Shown here: positions 17,596-25,497 of the stretch, piece by piece
Position numbering within the stretch: the first letter of the stretch is position 1
How the letters are laid out: the number at the start of each line of letters is the position of its first letter
DNA from: Gammaproteobacteria bacterium
GTDB taxonomy: Bacteria; Pseudomonadota; Gammaproteobacteria; Arenicellales; JAOTYS01
Assembly (NCBI GenBank): GCA_029861795.1
Contig: JAOTYS010000007.1
Coordinates: 1 to 32,298, forward strand
Length of the DNA stretch: 32,298 bases
Reading direction: 5' to 3'
Program-made: the position numbers and the translations under genes
The notes under the pieces: generated by a model
Seen by the model: the letters and a program-made list of their open reading frames with translations, nothing else
The model's database searches: none
Told to the model about the DNA's origin: nothing

Positions 17596-18783
17596 ATGGT
17601 TGAACAACCCAACCTCAAACGCCTGAGACGGTACCGATTAGACCGCGTTCGAGAGCAATTGATTCGCCGTGACTATGCTGGTGCGTTGCTGGCGGATCCG
17701 CTTAACACCCGTTACGCCACTGATAGCACCAACATGCAGGTTTGGTGCACCCACAACGCGGTACGCTATGTCTTCGTGGCAACCCAGGGCCCGGTGGTGT
17801 TGTTCGATTTTCACGGTGGCGCTCATCTTTCCGAGGGCCTCGGGACGATTGACGAGGTAAGACCTGCGACGTCGTGGTTCTACTTTACGGTGGGCCCTCG
17901 CGTCGCAGAGCGAGCAGGGGTGTGGGCGGATGAGGTTGCTGACCTGATCAACATTTATGGCAGCGGAAATCGTCGGCTGGCTGTGGATCGCTGTGACCCG
18001 GTGGGCACCCATGCGTTGCTGGCACGCGGGATTTCCATACAGGACGGTCAGGAAGTGATGGAGCTCGCGAGATCAATCAAGTCACCGGATGAGATTGCGG
18101 CCATGCGATGCGCTATTGCCGCGTGCCAAGCTGGCATGGGGTCTATGCGAAAGGCGCTGCGTCCCGGCATCACTGAGAACGAGCTTTGGTCTGTGTTGCA
18201 TGCGGAGAATATCGCCCGGGGCGGTGAGTGGATAGAGACGCGATTATTAGCGTCCGGCCCGCGCACCAACCCTTGGTTTCACGAATGCAGCGGGCGCGTC
18301 ATCGAGAAGGGGGATCTGGTCAGTTTCGATACAGATTTGATCGGGCCATACGGCTATTGCGCGGACATATCACGATGTTGGCTGTGCGGCGACGGCAAAC
18401 CCACGGAACAACAAAGGCGGCTCTATGCGCTTGCGCGGGAACAGATCGAGTACAACACTGAGCTGGTGAAACCGGGATTATCTTTTCGCGAATTTTCTGA
18501 TCGCGCCTGGCGATTGCCGGAATCCTGCGCGGGCAATCGTTATTCTGTCATCTCACATGGCGTTGGTCTATGCGACGAATATCCAGCGATCTACTATCCG
18601 CAGGAACATATCGCAAGCGGTTATGATGGAGTGATCGACGAGTATATGACGCTTTGTGTCGAGTCATACATCGGCGAAGTGGGTGGCTCAGAAGGCGTCA
18701 AGCTCGAGCAGCAGCTATTGGTTAATGCAAACGGCACGATACCGCTGTCTACATTTCCATTTGAGGATGAATTGTTCCTTTGA
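17596..18783 (+). CDS. DddP-like M24-fold enzyme, candidate DMSP lyase
   Basis: Pita-bread fold protein of the M24 peptidase/creatinase superfamily that resembles the DMSP lyase DddP far more than any aminopeptidase: [17 protein letters not shown] near the N-terminus and [20 protein letters not shown] in the middle are near-identical to what I know of DddP. Metal ligands D245, D247, D257, H321, E356 and E371 have exactly the spacing of DddP's 295/297/307/371/406/421, and the catalytic aspartate (D327 in [10 protein letters not shown]) and pocket tyrosine (Y316) are also present. The protein is about 50 residues shorter: the N-terminal extension of DddP is absent, and an in-frame TAA at 17569 rules out a missed start. 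I chose ATG 17596 for its GGAAG site eight bases upstream; GTG 17581 is possible. The predicted reaction is DMSP to DMS and acrylate, but a related substrate is possible. Confidence 0.72.
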   Translation: MVEQPNLKRLRRYRLDRVREQLIRRDYAGALLADPLNTRYATDSTNMQVWCTHNAVRYVFVATQGPVVLFDFHGGAHLSEGLGTIDEVRPATSWFYFTVGPRVAERAGVWADEVADLINIYGSGNRRLAVDRCDPVGTHALLARGISIQDGQEVMELARSIKSPDEIAAMRCAIAACQAGMGSMRKALRPGITENELWSVLHAENIARGGEWIETRLLASGPRTNPWFHECSGRVIEKGDLVSFDTDLIGPYGYCADISRCWLCGDGKPTEQQRRLYALAREQIEYNTELVKPGLSFREFSDRAWRLPESCAGNRYSVISHGVGLCDEYPAIYYPQEHIASGYDGVIDEYMTLCVESYIGEVGGSEGVKLEQQLLVNANGTIPLSTFPFEDELFL

Positions 18784-18818
18784 TTTATTTATGAGAACTT
18801 TGTGCCTAGGGGAATGCT

Positions 18819-19610
18819 GTGGCCATTTTAGGTTCTGATGAACCACCGGCAGTTGAGGTGGTCCGTGAAGACGCAGAGACGCAATTCTTTTTTGTGTGCG
18901 ATCATGCCAGTGCGCGTATCCCGCGTTCGCTTGATAATCTTGGGCTGGAACCGGATCTTCTTCAAAGGCATGTGGCGTGGGATATCGGCGCCGCCGAGGT
19001 TGCGCGGCGATTGGGCAACCGGTTTAAGGCGCCCTTATTAGTGTCCGGGTACTCGCGGCTAGTCATCGACGTGAATAGGCGACTCGAGGATGCAGCCTCT
19101 ATAGCGGTACAGAGCGATGGTCACCTCATTCCAGGCAATCGCGATTTGAGTGTGGAGCAGGTGACTCTGCGGGCAGAGACCTTCTTTTGGCCGTACCATT
19201 GGGCCATCGCAAGGCAGATCGATCGAGTGCGTGAACGCGGACAAGTCCCTGCTATTATCTCCCTGCACAGTTTCACTCCAGAGTTCGGGCATGTGGCGCG
19301 GCCTTGGCCCATAGGTGTGCTGTGGAACAACGACGGGCGCATTGCACGACCATTGATGCAGCAGTTGCGGGCCAGCAAGCAGATATGTGTAGGCGATAAC
19401 CAACCGTACTCAGCGCACAGTCCGTATGGCTACACCATGAACGCCCACGCTGAAACTGCTGGCTTGCCTCACGTACTTATCGAGGTGCGTCAGGATATTA
19501 TTGCCACAGCGGCAGGGGCGGACCAGTGGTCCAACATTCTAGGAGATGCGTTGTCTGAGATTTTGGAGGATCACGACATTTATCACATTGAGCATTTCAT
19601 CGATGACTAA
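18819..19610 (+). CDS. N-formylglutamate amidohydrolase-family protein
   Basis: Member of the FGase (PF05013-like) family, whose characterised proteins deformylate N-formyl-glutamate in histidine degradation. The family's zinc-site blocks are visible: FFVCDHASARIPRSL at the N-terminus, SGYSRLVIDVNR, IISLHSFTPEF and VLIEVRQDII. Its 263 residues match the family. The GTG at 18819 has AGGGG six bases upstream. It starts 35 bases after the DddP-like gene and overlaps the next gene by eight bases, so the three are almost certainly co-transcribed. No hut genes are present, so the real substrate may be a different N-acyl or gamma-glutamyl amide. It is cytoplasmic by sequence. Confidence 0.85.
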   Translation: MAILGSDEPPAVEVVREDAETQFFFVCDHASARIPRSLDNLGLEPDLLQRHVAWDIGAAEVARRLGNRFKAPLLVSGYSRLVIDVNRRLEDAASIAVQSDGHLIPGNRDLSVEQVTLRAETFFWPYHWAIARQIDRVRERGQVPAIISLHSFTPEFGHVARPWPIGVLWNNDGRIARPLMQQLRASKQICVGDNQPYSAHSPYGYTMNAHAETAGLPHVLIEVRQDIIATAAGADQWSNILGDALSEILEDHDIYHIEHFIDD

Positions 19611-20739
19611 CGAACCCACCTTCACCATAGGCATTGAGGAAGAGTACCTGCTGGTGGACCGCGAGACCCGCGACCTTATCGGCGAGGCACCACCGACTAT
19701 GCTGTCACAGTGTGAGGAATTACTCAAAGGACAGGTCACACCGGAATTTCTGCAATGTCAGATCGAAGTGGGAACTCGAGTCTGCAAATCTTTACAGGAG
19801 GCCAGTGAGGACCTGGCGCATCTGAGACGTACCGTTGCAGGACAAGCCCAGAGCCATGGGCTCGCCTTGATTGCCGCATCAACTCATCCGTTCGCGCTTA
19901 AGGGCGGACAGAAACGCACGGAAAAGGACCGCTATAAGATTCTAGCGCGGGATCTGCAGGAGGTGGTGCGCCGCCTCATGATTTCCGGTATGCACGTTCA
20001 CGTCGGTATAGAGGACGACGACCTACGTATCGATTTAATGGGGCAAGTGAGTTACGTCCTGCCCCATTTGTTGGCGCTCAGTACTTCCTCGCCTTTCTGG
20101 GAGGGACACAACACTGGTCTTAAGTCGTATCGGATTGCCGTGTGGGACGAGTTGCCGCGAACGGGATTGCCCGAGTACTTCGAGAGTTACGCCGAGTTTC
20201 AACGCCACGTCAGCATGCTGGTCGGAGCGGGCGTGATAGAGGATGGCACAAAGTTGTGGTGGGATGTGCGGCCAAGTTTTCGCTTCCCCACCCTAGAGAT
20301 GCGCATCAGCGATGTATGCACTCGCCTCGAAGACAGTATTTGTATCGCCGCCTTGTACCGCTGTTGGTTGCGGATGCTTTATCGGCTGCGGCGCAATAAT
20401 CAGCGTTGGAGACGCTACGTGGCATTGTTAGTCAACGAGAATCGATGGCGGGCGCAACGCTATGGCACAGATGAAGGGCTTGTGGATTTTGGCAAGGGTG
20501 AAATCGTTCCCTACGTAGATCTATTAGAAGAAATGCTGGAGATAGTCCGCGAGGACGCGCAGTATTTTGGCTGTGTGCCCGAGGTAGAGCACGCGCGTGC
20601 GATTCTCGCCCGTGGCACCAGCGCTCACCGCCAGGTTAAAACCTACGAACGCGCTAAAGCCGAGGGCGCAACAGAAGAAGAGGCATTCAGATCTGTGGTG
20701 GATATGTTGATCGAGGAGACATCGTACGGCTTGAATTAA
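19603..20739 (+). CDS. Carboxylate-amine ligase of the glutamate-cysteine ligase 2 family (YbdK-like)
   Basis: ATP-dependent ligase of the GCS2 family, which joins a carboxylate (often glutamate) to an amine; E. coli YbdK shows only weak glutamate-cysteine ligase activity and its true role is unknown. Conserved blocks are FTIGIEEEYLLVD at the N-terminus, GMHVHVGIEDDD, STSSPFWEGHNTGLKSYR and VRPSFRFPTLEMRISD. The ATG at 19603 (MTNEPTFTIG) lies inside the end of the preceding gene; the frame extends 19 codons further upstream but without family similarity. At 378 residues it is the usual size. Its stop codon overlaps that of the convergent dehydrogenase gene. A ligase beside an amidohydrolase suggests making and breaking of an amide-linked metabolite. 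Confidence 0.88.
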   Translation: MTNEPTFTIGIEEEYLLVDRETRDLIGEAPPTMLSQCEELLKGQVTPEFLQCQIEVGTRVCKSLQEASEDLAHLRRTVAGQAQSHGLALIAASTHPFALKGGQKRTEKDRYKILARDLQEVVRRLMISGMHVHVGIEDDDLRIDLMGQVSYVLPHLLALSTSSPFWEGHNTGLKSYRIAVWDELPRTGLPEYFESYAEFQRHVSMLVGAGVIEDGTKLWWDVRPSFRFPTLEMRISDVCTRLEDSICIAALYRCWLRMLYRLRRNNQRWRRYVALLVNENRWRAQRYGTDEGLVDFGKGEIVPYVDLLEEMLEIVREDAQYFGCVPEVEHARAILARGTSAHRQVKTYERAKAEGATEEEAFRSVVDMLIEETSYGLN

Positions 20740-21653
20740 ACCTCCCAATGCGGTTTCCAGTCACCTTGTGCACGAAGTTCTATTTGCGCCTCGTCCTCGA
20801 CGAGCTTTGCGACGTGTAGTTCCCCTTGCTGCCCGCCATAAGTCTCCCGAGCTAGTTCAAAACGCTCCTTCGCTTTTAGGCTCATCGCCAGCGGCACTGC
20901 TTTATCGGTTCCAAGTTGTTCGATAAGGCTCAAGTCCTTACAACAAAGATCAAGAGTGAACGACGGGTCGTAATGCCCCGCGAAAATCGAGGGCACATCA
21001 TGACGAGCGACAAAGCTATCTCCCACACTGTCCTTGATGGCTTGCCACAGTGTCAGCGGCTCAACTCCGGCTTTGACGCCCAGAGCAAGGCCCTCGCCGA
21101 TGGCAGCAGCATGAATAAACCAAAGTTGGTTGGTGACGAGCTTCACCACAGTGCCGGTTCCATAAGCGCCACACGCAATCACCCGTCCCATGGTCTCGAG
21201 TATTGGTCGGGCACGCTCGATGTCCACTGTTTCGCCTCCGGCGAATATTGTCAACGTACCCGTCCGGGCGCCGTCTACCGCGCCGGTGACAGGTGCGTCG
21301 ATTGCCCTAATGCCTTTTTGCTGCGCTTCGGTAGCGAGTGTAGATAACAGAGTACGACTGTTGGTGGTCATATCAATCCACAGATTGCCGTCACTCAATC
21401 CTGAGAGCGCGCCGTGCTCTCCCTGCATGACTGTCCGGCACTGGGTTGGGCCGGGCAGCGAGGTGATGAGTATGTCCACTGCCTCGGCGCACTCCCGAGG
21501 ATTCTCGACCCATTTTGCTCCTTCTTGAAGGTGTGGCGCTGCCACTTTAGGATTCAGATCATGTACCACAAGACTGAATCCCGCTTTAGTGATGTTATGG
21601 GCCATAGGGGCGCCCATAGTGCCAAGACCAATGAAGCCGACAGTTTCTTTCAC
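20736..21653 (-). CDS. NAD(P)-dependent beta-hydroxyacid dehydrogenase (3-hydroxyisobutyrate dehydrogenase family)
   Basis: Oxidoreductase of the HIBADH/tartronate semialdehyde reductase family. The dinucleotide fold is VGFIGLGTMGAPMAHNITKAG at residues 5-25, the substrate motif is DAPVTGAVDGARTGTL (residues 119-134; the usual form is DAPVSGG, so serine-glycine is replaced by threonine-glycine-alanine) and the catalytic lysine is K171 in VVKLVTNQ. The 305 residues are slightly longer than average. A GTG start at 21653 is preceded by GGAGG five bases away. It is convergent with the YbdK-like gene, sharing four bases so that the two stop codons overlap. Possible substrates are 3-hydroxyisobutyrate, 3-hydroxypropionate or tartronate semialdehyde; the altered motif argues against a firm choice. 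Confidence 0.85.
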   Translation of the reverse strand: MKETVGFIGLGTMGAPMAHNITKAGFSLVVHDLNPKVAAPHLQEGAKWVENPRECAEAVDILITSLPGPTQCRTVMQGEHGALSGLSDGNLWIDMTTNSRTLLSTLATEAQQKGIRAIDAPVTGAVDGARTGTLTIFAGGETVDIERARPILETMGRVIACGAYGTGTVVKLVTNQLWFIHAAAIGEGLALGVKAGVEPLTLWQAIKDSVGDSFVARHDVPSIFAGHYDPSFTLDLCCKDLSLIEQLGTDKAVPLAMSLKAKERFELARETYGGQQGELHVAKLVEDEAQIELRAQGDWKPHWEV

Positions 21654-21843
21654 GCTTGCCTCCGAATATTCTATTCGCAGTAGCCTTGACCCTGAGGCGG
21701 GTCGTTGTGTGCAGCAGGCGAAGTCAGTTCGCTACAACTGATTGTAAGCTTTCCATCACTATTCATGCTGTACATAAACGTGTCATGATTGGTAAGCGTG
21801 TAGTCGTTTATTTCTATTGGACACCACAGAGAGGACCATTCAA

Positions 21844-22293
21844 ATGAAACTAATCGAACGTGCCATGGTGCTTCTAATCGCAGGTACCTTGGTTGGCATC
21901 GGGCAAGGGTCAGCGCAGGCGGCGAGCGATGTACGTGCGACCATCGTGGCTAGCATTGAGCAATGGACCACAGCCTTTAATGAAGCTGATGCAGCAGGGG
22001 TGGCCGCGATGTATACACAAGAAGGTCAGCTGCTACCGCCGGGTGGCCCAACAGTAACAGGTCGCGAAGCCATTCAAGCTTTCTGGCAGGGTGTGATGGA
22101 TTCGGGTATCGCCAAGGCCGAGCTGGAAGCCACTGAAATCGAGGGAAGTGGAGCGTTAGTTTACGAAGTCGGAGTCTACCGATTGTTCGGTACCGACGGA
22201 CAACTTGCCGGCGAAGGTAAGTATATCGTGGTGTGGAAGCAGAGCGATGGGCAGTGGAGGTTGCATCGTGATATCTGGAATGGCAACAGTTGA
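21844..22293 (+). CDS. Secreted SnoaL/DUF4440-like protein
   Basis: Protein of 149 residues with a Sec signal peptide (MKLIERAMVLLIAGTLVGI, cleavage after GSAQA) and a mature cone-shaped NTF2-like domain: VASIEQWTTAFNEADAAGVA, AMYTQEGQLLPPGG, VTGREAIQAFWQ and a final KYIVVWKQSDGQWRLHRDIWN. These are hallmarks of the SgcJ/EcaC or DUF4440 group, whose biochemical roles are mostly unknown. The ATG at 21844 has AGAGGA eight bases upstream, better than an in-frame ATG at 21817. It stands alone between a divergent dehydrogenase and a convergent aldolase-family gene, with a 190-base upstream gap available for its own promoter. Likely periplasmic. Confidence 0.85.
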   Translation: MKLIERAMVLLIAGTLVGIGQGSAQAASDVRATIVASIEQWTTAFNEADAAGVAAMYTQEGQLLPPGGPTVTGREAIQAFWQGVMDSGIAKAELEATEIEGSGALVYEVGVYRLFGTDGQLAGEGKYIVVWKQSDGQWRLHRDIWNGNS

Positions 22294-22299
22294 CCTGCC

Positions 22300-22329
22300 A
22301 GTGGTTAGTTTATCGATGGGTGAACCACT
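22300..22329. terminator. Possible bidirectional terminator stem between convergent genes
   Basis: AGTGGTT (22300-22306) and AACCACT (22323-22329) form a perfect 7-bp stem with a 16-base loop in the 36-base gap between the SnoaL-like gene and the class II aldolase gene. Placement fits a shared 3' end, but there is no clear T-run on either side. Confidence 0.35.
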
Positions 22330-23061
22330 TCAGTGTGCGTAATCCGGTTCTTCCCGATCTAGCATGCGTTTGAGTGCAGCAAAATGTGCCGGCACTTGAC
22401 TTTCGTCGTTGTCACTCATTTGTTGCGCAGTCTTTTGTACCACATCACTTGAGATGTATCGTAGCGGTCGTCCAGTTGACATGGCCATGACCTGGAGTTG
22501 GCAGGCGCGTTCTAGATAGTACAAGTCGTTGAATGCATGACTAGCACTAGGGCCAGTGACGATGACACCGTGGTTGGCAAGAAACAAGATGCTTTTGTTC
22601 CCCAGAGCAGCCATCATGCGATCGCCTTCTTCACTGTCGAGAGCGATCCCCTCATAGCCATTGTCATAGGCCACACGATGATGAAACATTAGAGCGGTCT
22701 GGCTTATCGGCTCAAGCGTGCCATCGGCCAGGGTGGTTAACGTCGTGGCGTAGGGCATATGGGTGTGCAGTACGCAGCGAGCATGAGGTAAGCCTTTGTG
22801 AATCCGCCAGTGGATATAGAATGCCGTAGGCTCCGGGGGTGCATCCCCTTGGATCAGTTCGCCGTCATTGTTAACGAGTAACAGGCTACTCGCCGTAATC
22901 TCTGACCAATGGTAGCCTTGGGGATTGATTAGGAATTGATCATTAGTGCCTGGAATCATGTAGCTGAAATGATTGCAGATGCCTTCGCCCAAACCAAAAC
23001 GAGCAGCGAGACGCAGCGCTGCCGCTAAATCTATGCGCGCCTGTTTCAATATCTTATCCAT
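22330..23061 (-). CDS. Class II aldolase/adducin-family protein
   Basis: Zinc-dependent aldolase-fold protein of 243 residues. The metal ligands are visible as H99 and H101 in CVLHTHMPYAT and H164 in LANHGVIVTG, and FGLGEGICNHFSYMIPG near the N-terminus is the family's phosphate/substrate loop region, though the members with this version often act on unphosphorylated or unknown substrates. The presumed catalytic acid lies in the PPEPTA segment (E77). The ATG at 23061 has GGAG six bases upstream. It is divergent from the amidinotransferase-like gene, with a 130-base gap between them. Family members include fuculose/rhamnulose phosphate aldolases and decarboxylases; none can be chosen here. Confidence 0.85.
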   Translation of the reverse strand: MDKILKQARIDLAAALRLAARFGLGEGICNHFSYMIPGTNDQFLINPQGYHWSEITASSLLLVNNDGELIQGDAPPEPTAFYIHWRIHKGLPHARCVLHTHMPYATTLTTLADGTLEPISQTALMFHHRVAYDNGYEGIALDSEEGDRMMAALGNKSILFLANHGVIVTGPSASHAFNDLYYLERACQLQVMAMSTGRPLRYISSDVVQKTAQQMSDNDESQVPAHFAALKRMLDREEPDYAH

Positions 23062-23191
23062 CGCCTACTCCGATCGAATTTACAAAGATAATAATATCCC
23101 GAGGTAACGTTACTGCTCCACCGCTAGTGACAGCTAAGAGTATTTGTGGGCTACGGACTAATGCGGACATTTGTGAGAAGGTGGCCCAGCG

Positions 23192-24088
23192 ATGACTGAT
23201 CTTCCACTTGGTTTTGACGAATTCGGAAAGATCAAGCGCGTATTGTTGCGCAATGCTGGAGTAGCCTTTGTAGATCAGCAGAACATCGCTGCGCAGTGGC
23301 GTGGACTCAACTATATTGCGCCACCCGACTTCGATCGGGCCGTGGATGAGTTCGAAGCTTTTGTCCAGTTACTCAAGAGCTTTGACATGGTCGTCGAGTA
23401 TATGGATGCAGAACTATACCAGGGTTTGGATTCGATCTATGTGCGCGACGCAAGCATTGTGGCCCCGGACGGCATGATCCTATGCCGAATGGGCAAGCAA
23501 CAGCGAAGTGCTGAACCAGAAGTGTCGGGTAACCACTACCGATCCGTGGGTTTGGCAATCAAAGGAACTATTCAGGGCGAGGGGCGATTAGAAGGTGGGG
23601 ATGTGGTGTGGCTCGATCAGCACACAGTAGCGGTGGGTCGTGGCTACCGCACCAATGACGAGGGGATTCGACAGCTCAAGAACCTATTGGGAGCACAAGT
23701 GGATGTCATCATTGTTCCCTTACCTCATTGGAGAGGTGAGGGCGACGTATTTCATCTGATGTCGATGTTGAGTCCGGTAGATCGAGATCTCGCCCTGGTC
23801 TACTCGCCGTTGTTGCCTATACCTTTTCGGGAACTGCTGCTGCAGCGCGACATAGAGCTGGTGGAGGTCCCCGCCGATGAGTTTGAAACTATGGCTTGCA
23901 ATGTGCTTACCGTCGCCCCCCGTCAGTGTTTGATGCTAGCCGGGAATCCGCGTACACGTGTAGCGCTGGAAGGAGTTGGAGTAGAGGTTCATGAGTATAT
24001 CGGCAATGAAATCTCGGCCAAGGGTTGTGGTGGGCCGACCTGTCTAACGCGGCCACTGGCGCGGGATGGTGGCATTGTGGACCGTTGA
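23192..24088 (+). CDS. Amidinotransferase/dimethylargininase-fold hydrolase
   Basis: Member of the guanidino-modifying superfamily that includes arginine deiminase, dimethylarginine dimethylaminohydrolase and glycine amidinotransferase. The fold's landmarks are all present in 298 residues: YVRDAS (D86), LEGGDVVW (E134, D137), GRGYRTN (R153), the catalytic histidine H188 in GDVFHLMSML and the nucleophilic cysteine C284 in KGCGGPTCLTRPL. An ATG at 23192 is preceded by AAGGTGG nine bases away. It is 165 bases upstream of the Pot-type transporter genes and in the same direction, so the imported solute could be its substrate or a precursor, for example a guanidino compound or methylated arginine. 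The substrate is not determined by the motifs alone. Confidence 0.85.
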   Translation: MTDLPLGFDEFGKIKRVLLRNAGVAFVDQQNIAAQWRGLNYIAPPDFDRAVDEFEAFVQLLKSFDMVVEYMDAELYQGLDSIYVRDASIVAPDGMILCRMGKQQRSAEPEVSGNHYRSVGLAIKGTIQGEGRLEGGDVVWLDQHTVAVGRGYRTNDEGIRQLKNLLGAQVDVIIVPLPHWRGEGDVFHLMSMLSPVDRDLALVYSPLLPIPFRELLLQRDIELVEVPADEFETMACNVLTVAPRQCLMLAGNPRTRVALEGVGVEVHEYIGNEISAKGCGGPTCLTRPLARDGGIVDR

Positions 24089-24253
24089 CGGGGTTGCACG
24101 CGTGGCGTATTCTGGCCCGCAGTATGGCGCGCCTTGACATACTTGAGAGGCTCAAGCTTGATCCGTAGTAGGGATGTCTTAACCTAAGCATACTAAACAA
24201 CGAAGGCACCACCCCGGTGGGTCGGGCAACTAAACATTTATGGAGGGAAAATT

Positions 24254-25372
24254 ATGAAACGAGATGAACTCATTGAACAACTTGCCACGGGCAAAATGAC
24301 CCGACGGAAATTCAACAAGCTGTTGGCTTCCGTCGGCGCCACCATGGCAACGTTTCCAGTGATGTCCAGAGTCGCGAGTGCGGCCACCGAGGACCATCCG
24401 ATGGTGTTCACCTGGGAAGGGTTCGAAGACCCCGAGCTTCACAAGCCCTATGCAGCGAAATATGGTGAATCACCCAACTACTCCTTTTTTGGTGACGAAG
24501 AGGAGGCATTCGCTAAGATGCGAGCAGGTTTTAAACCCGATCTGACACAGCCATGTTCCTATAAAGTGCCGATCTGGCGAGACGCAGGCATTATTGTGCC
24601 CGTCGACACCAGCCGCCTGAGCAACTGGGCGGACGTGGTTCCAAGCCTGAAGGACATCCCCGGGATGGTGGTGGACGACAAGCGTTATTGGATTGTGGCG
24701 GATTGGGGACAGACTTCTGTTCTCTATCGCGAGGATTTGGTCGAAATCAATGAAGAGTCTTGGAACCTGCTTTGGGATGAGCGTTACAAAGGTCGTCTGG
24801 CCATGGCCGACAGTCTGATCGATGGAGTGATGGTGGCTGCCATCGTAGCCGGTGCCAAGGATCCCTACAACATGACCGATGACGAAATGGCGAAGACCAA
24901 GGAGCTGTTGCAACAACAGCTACCACTGCTGCGTTATTACTGGACCAGCCCAACCGATATCCAGCAGGCGCTGGCCTCTGGCGAGTTGGTCGCCAGCAGT
25001 GCGTGGAATGACGCTTACACTGCGCTAAAGGGTGAAGGTGTGCCGGTCAAGTTTATGAAACCGAAAGAAGGGGCGATGACCTGGGCCTGTGGGTTCTGCC
25101 TGATGAAGGATGCTGATCCCGCGAAGGTCGATCGTGCCTACGACTACATTGACGCCTATCTCGCCCCTGAGTCGGGTGCATACGAGATCACTGAATTCGG
25201 TTATGGACACGCCAACATCAAGGCGTTTGATCTCGTGTCTGAAGAGGAACTGGCGGAGCGTGGCTTGAGCCGTAATCCCGATGAGGTGTTGAGCTCTGGT
25301 ATTTTCCAAGAGCCCATTGGCAACGAGCCCGCGTTGCAAGCGATGTTCGAGGAGGTCAAGGCAGGGATGTAG
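24254..25372 (+). CDS. Pot-type ABC transporter substrate-binding protein with twin-arginine signal
   Basis: Extracellular solute-binding protein of the spermidine/putrescine (PotD/PotF-like) family, 372 residues. The N-terminus carries TRRKFNKLLASVGA (residues 16-29) before a hydrophobic stretch ending in SRVASAA, a good Tat-type signal, implying export in folded form. The mature part has the family's VFTWEGFEDPE opening, DEEEAFAKMRAGFKPDL, QTSVLYREDLV and the SPTDIQQALASGELVASSAWND block. The ATG at 24254 has an excellent GGAGGG six to seven bases upstream. It leads a four-gene transporter operon. The ligand could be a polyamine or another amine or carboxylate; the binding residues of E. 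coli PotD cannot be assigned reliably by eye. Confidence 0.88.
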   Translation: MKRDELIEQLATGKMTRRKFNKLLASVGATMATFPVMSRVASAATEDHPMVFTWEGFEDPELHKPYAAKYGESPNYSFFGDEEEAFAKMRAGFKPDLTQPCSYKVPIWRDAGIIVPVDTSRLSNWADVVPSLKDIPGMVVDDKRYWIVADWGQTSVLYREDLVEINEESWNLLWDERYKGRLAMADSLIDGVMVAAIVAGAKDPYNMTDDEMAKTKELLQQQLPLLRYYWTSPTDIQQALASGELVASSAWNDAYTALKGEGVPVKFMKPKEGAMTWACGFCLMKDADPAKVDRAYDYIDAYLAPESGAYEITEFGYGHANIKAFDLVSEEELAERGLSRNPDEVLSSGIFQEPIGNEPALQAMFEEVKAGM

Positions 25373-25391
25373 CGTGCTCTGCTATGCTGTG

Positions 25392-25432
25392 GACCGGGCT
25401 CGGGCGATTCAGCCCGAGCCCGGTCTTGCTCT
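25392..25432 (+). terminator. Perfect 14-bp hairpin after the Pot-type binding-protein gene
   Basis: GACCGGGCTCGGGC (25392-25405) and GCCCGAGCCCGGTC (25412-25425) form a perfect 14-bp G+C-rich stem with a six-base loop GATTCA, followed by TTGCTCTT. It lies 20 bases after the binding-protein stop and 66 before the first permease gene. The tail is only moderately T-rich, so partial termination or 3'-end protection of the upstream message is likelier than full termination. The stem is seen directly; the role is inferred. Confidence 0.72.
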
Positions 25433-25497
25433 TAAGGATTTGCCCATACTCAGACCCGGCGCCCCCGCTTACTTGCCAAGCTTATCGGATCATTTGA

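Noticed and set aside
17481..17618. 46-codon N-terminal extension of kbl
   Set aside because: The extension has no family similarity and overlaps the divergent DddP-like gene; the ATG at 17480 matches the known Kbl N-terminus and length.
24134..24162. Promoter with TTGACA and an internal CTTGAG/CTCAAG inverted repeat before the Pot-type operon
   Set aside because: The -35 match is perfect, but the hexamer 17 bases on (CTTGAT) is a poor -10 box, so I do not annotate it as a promoter.
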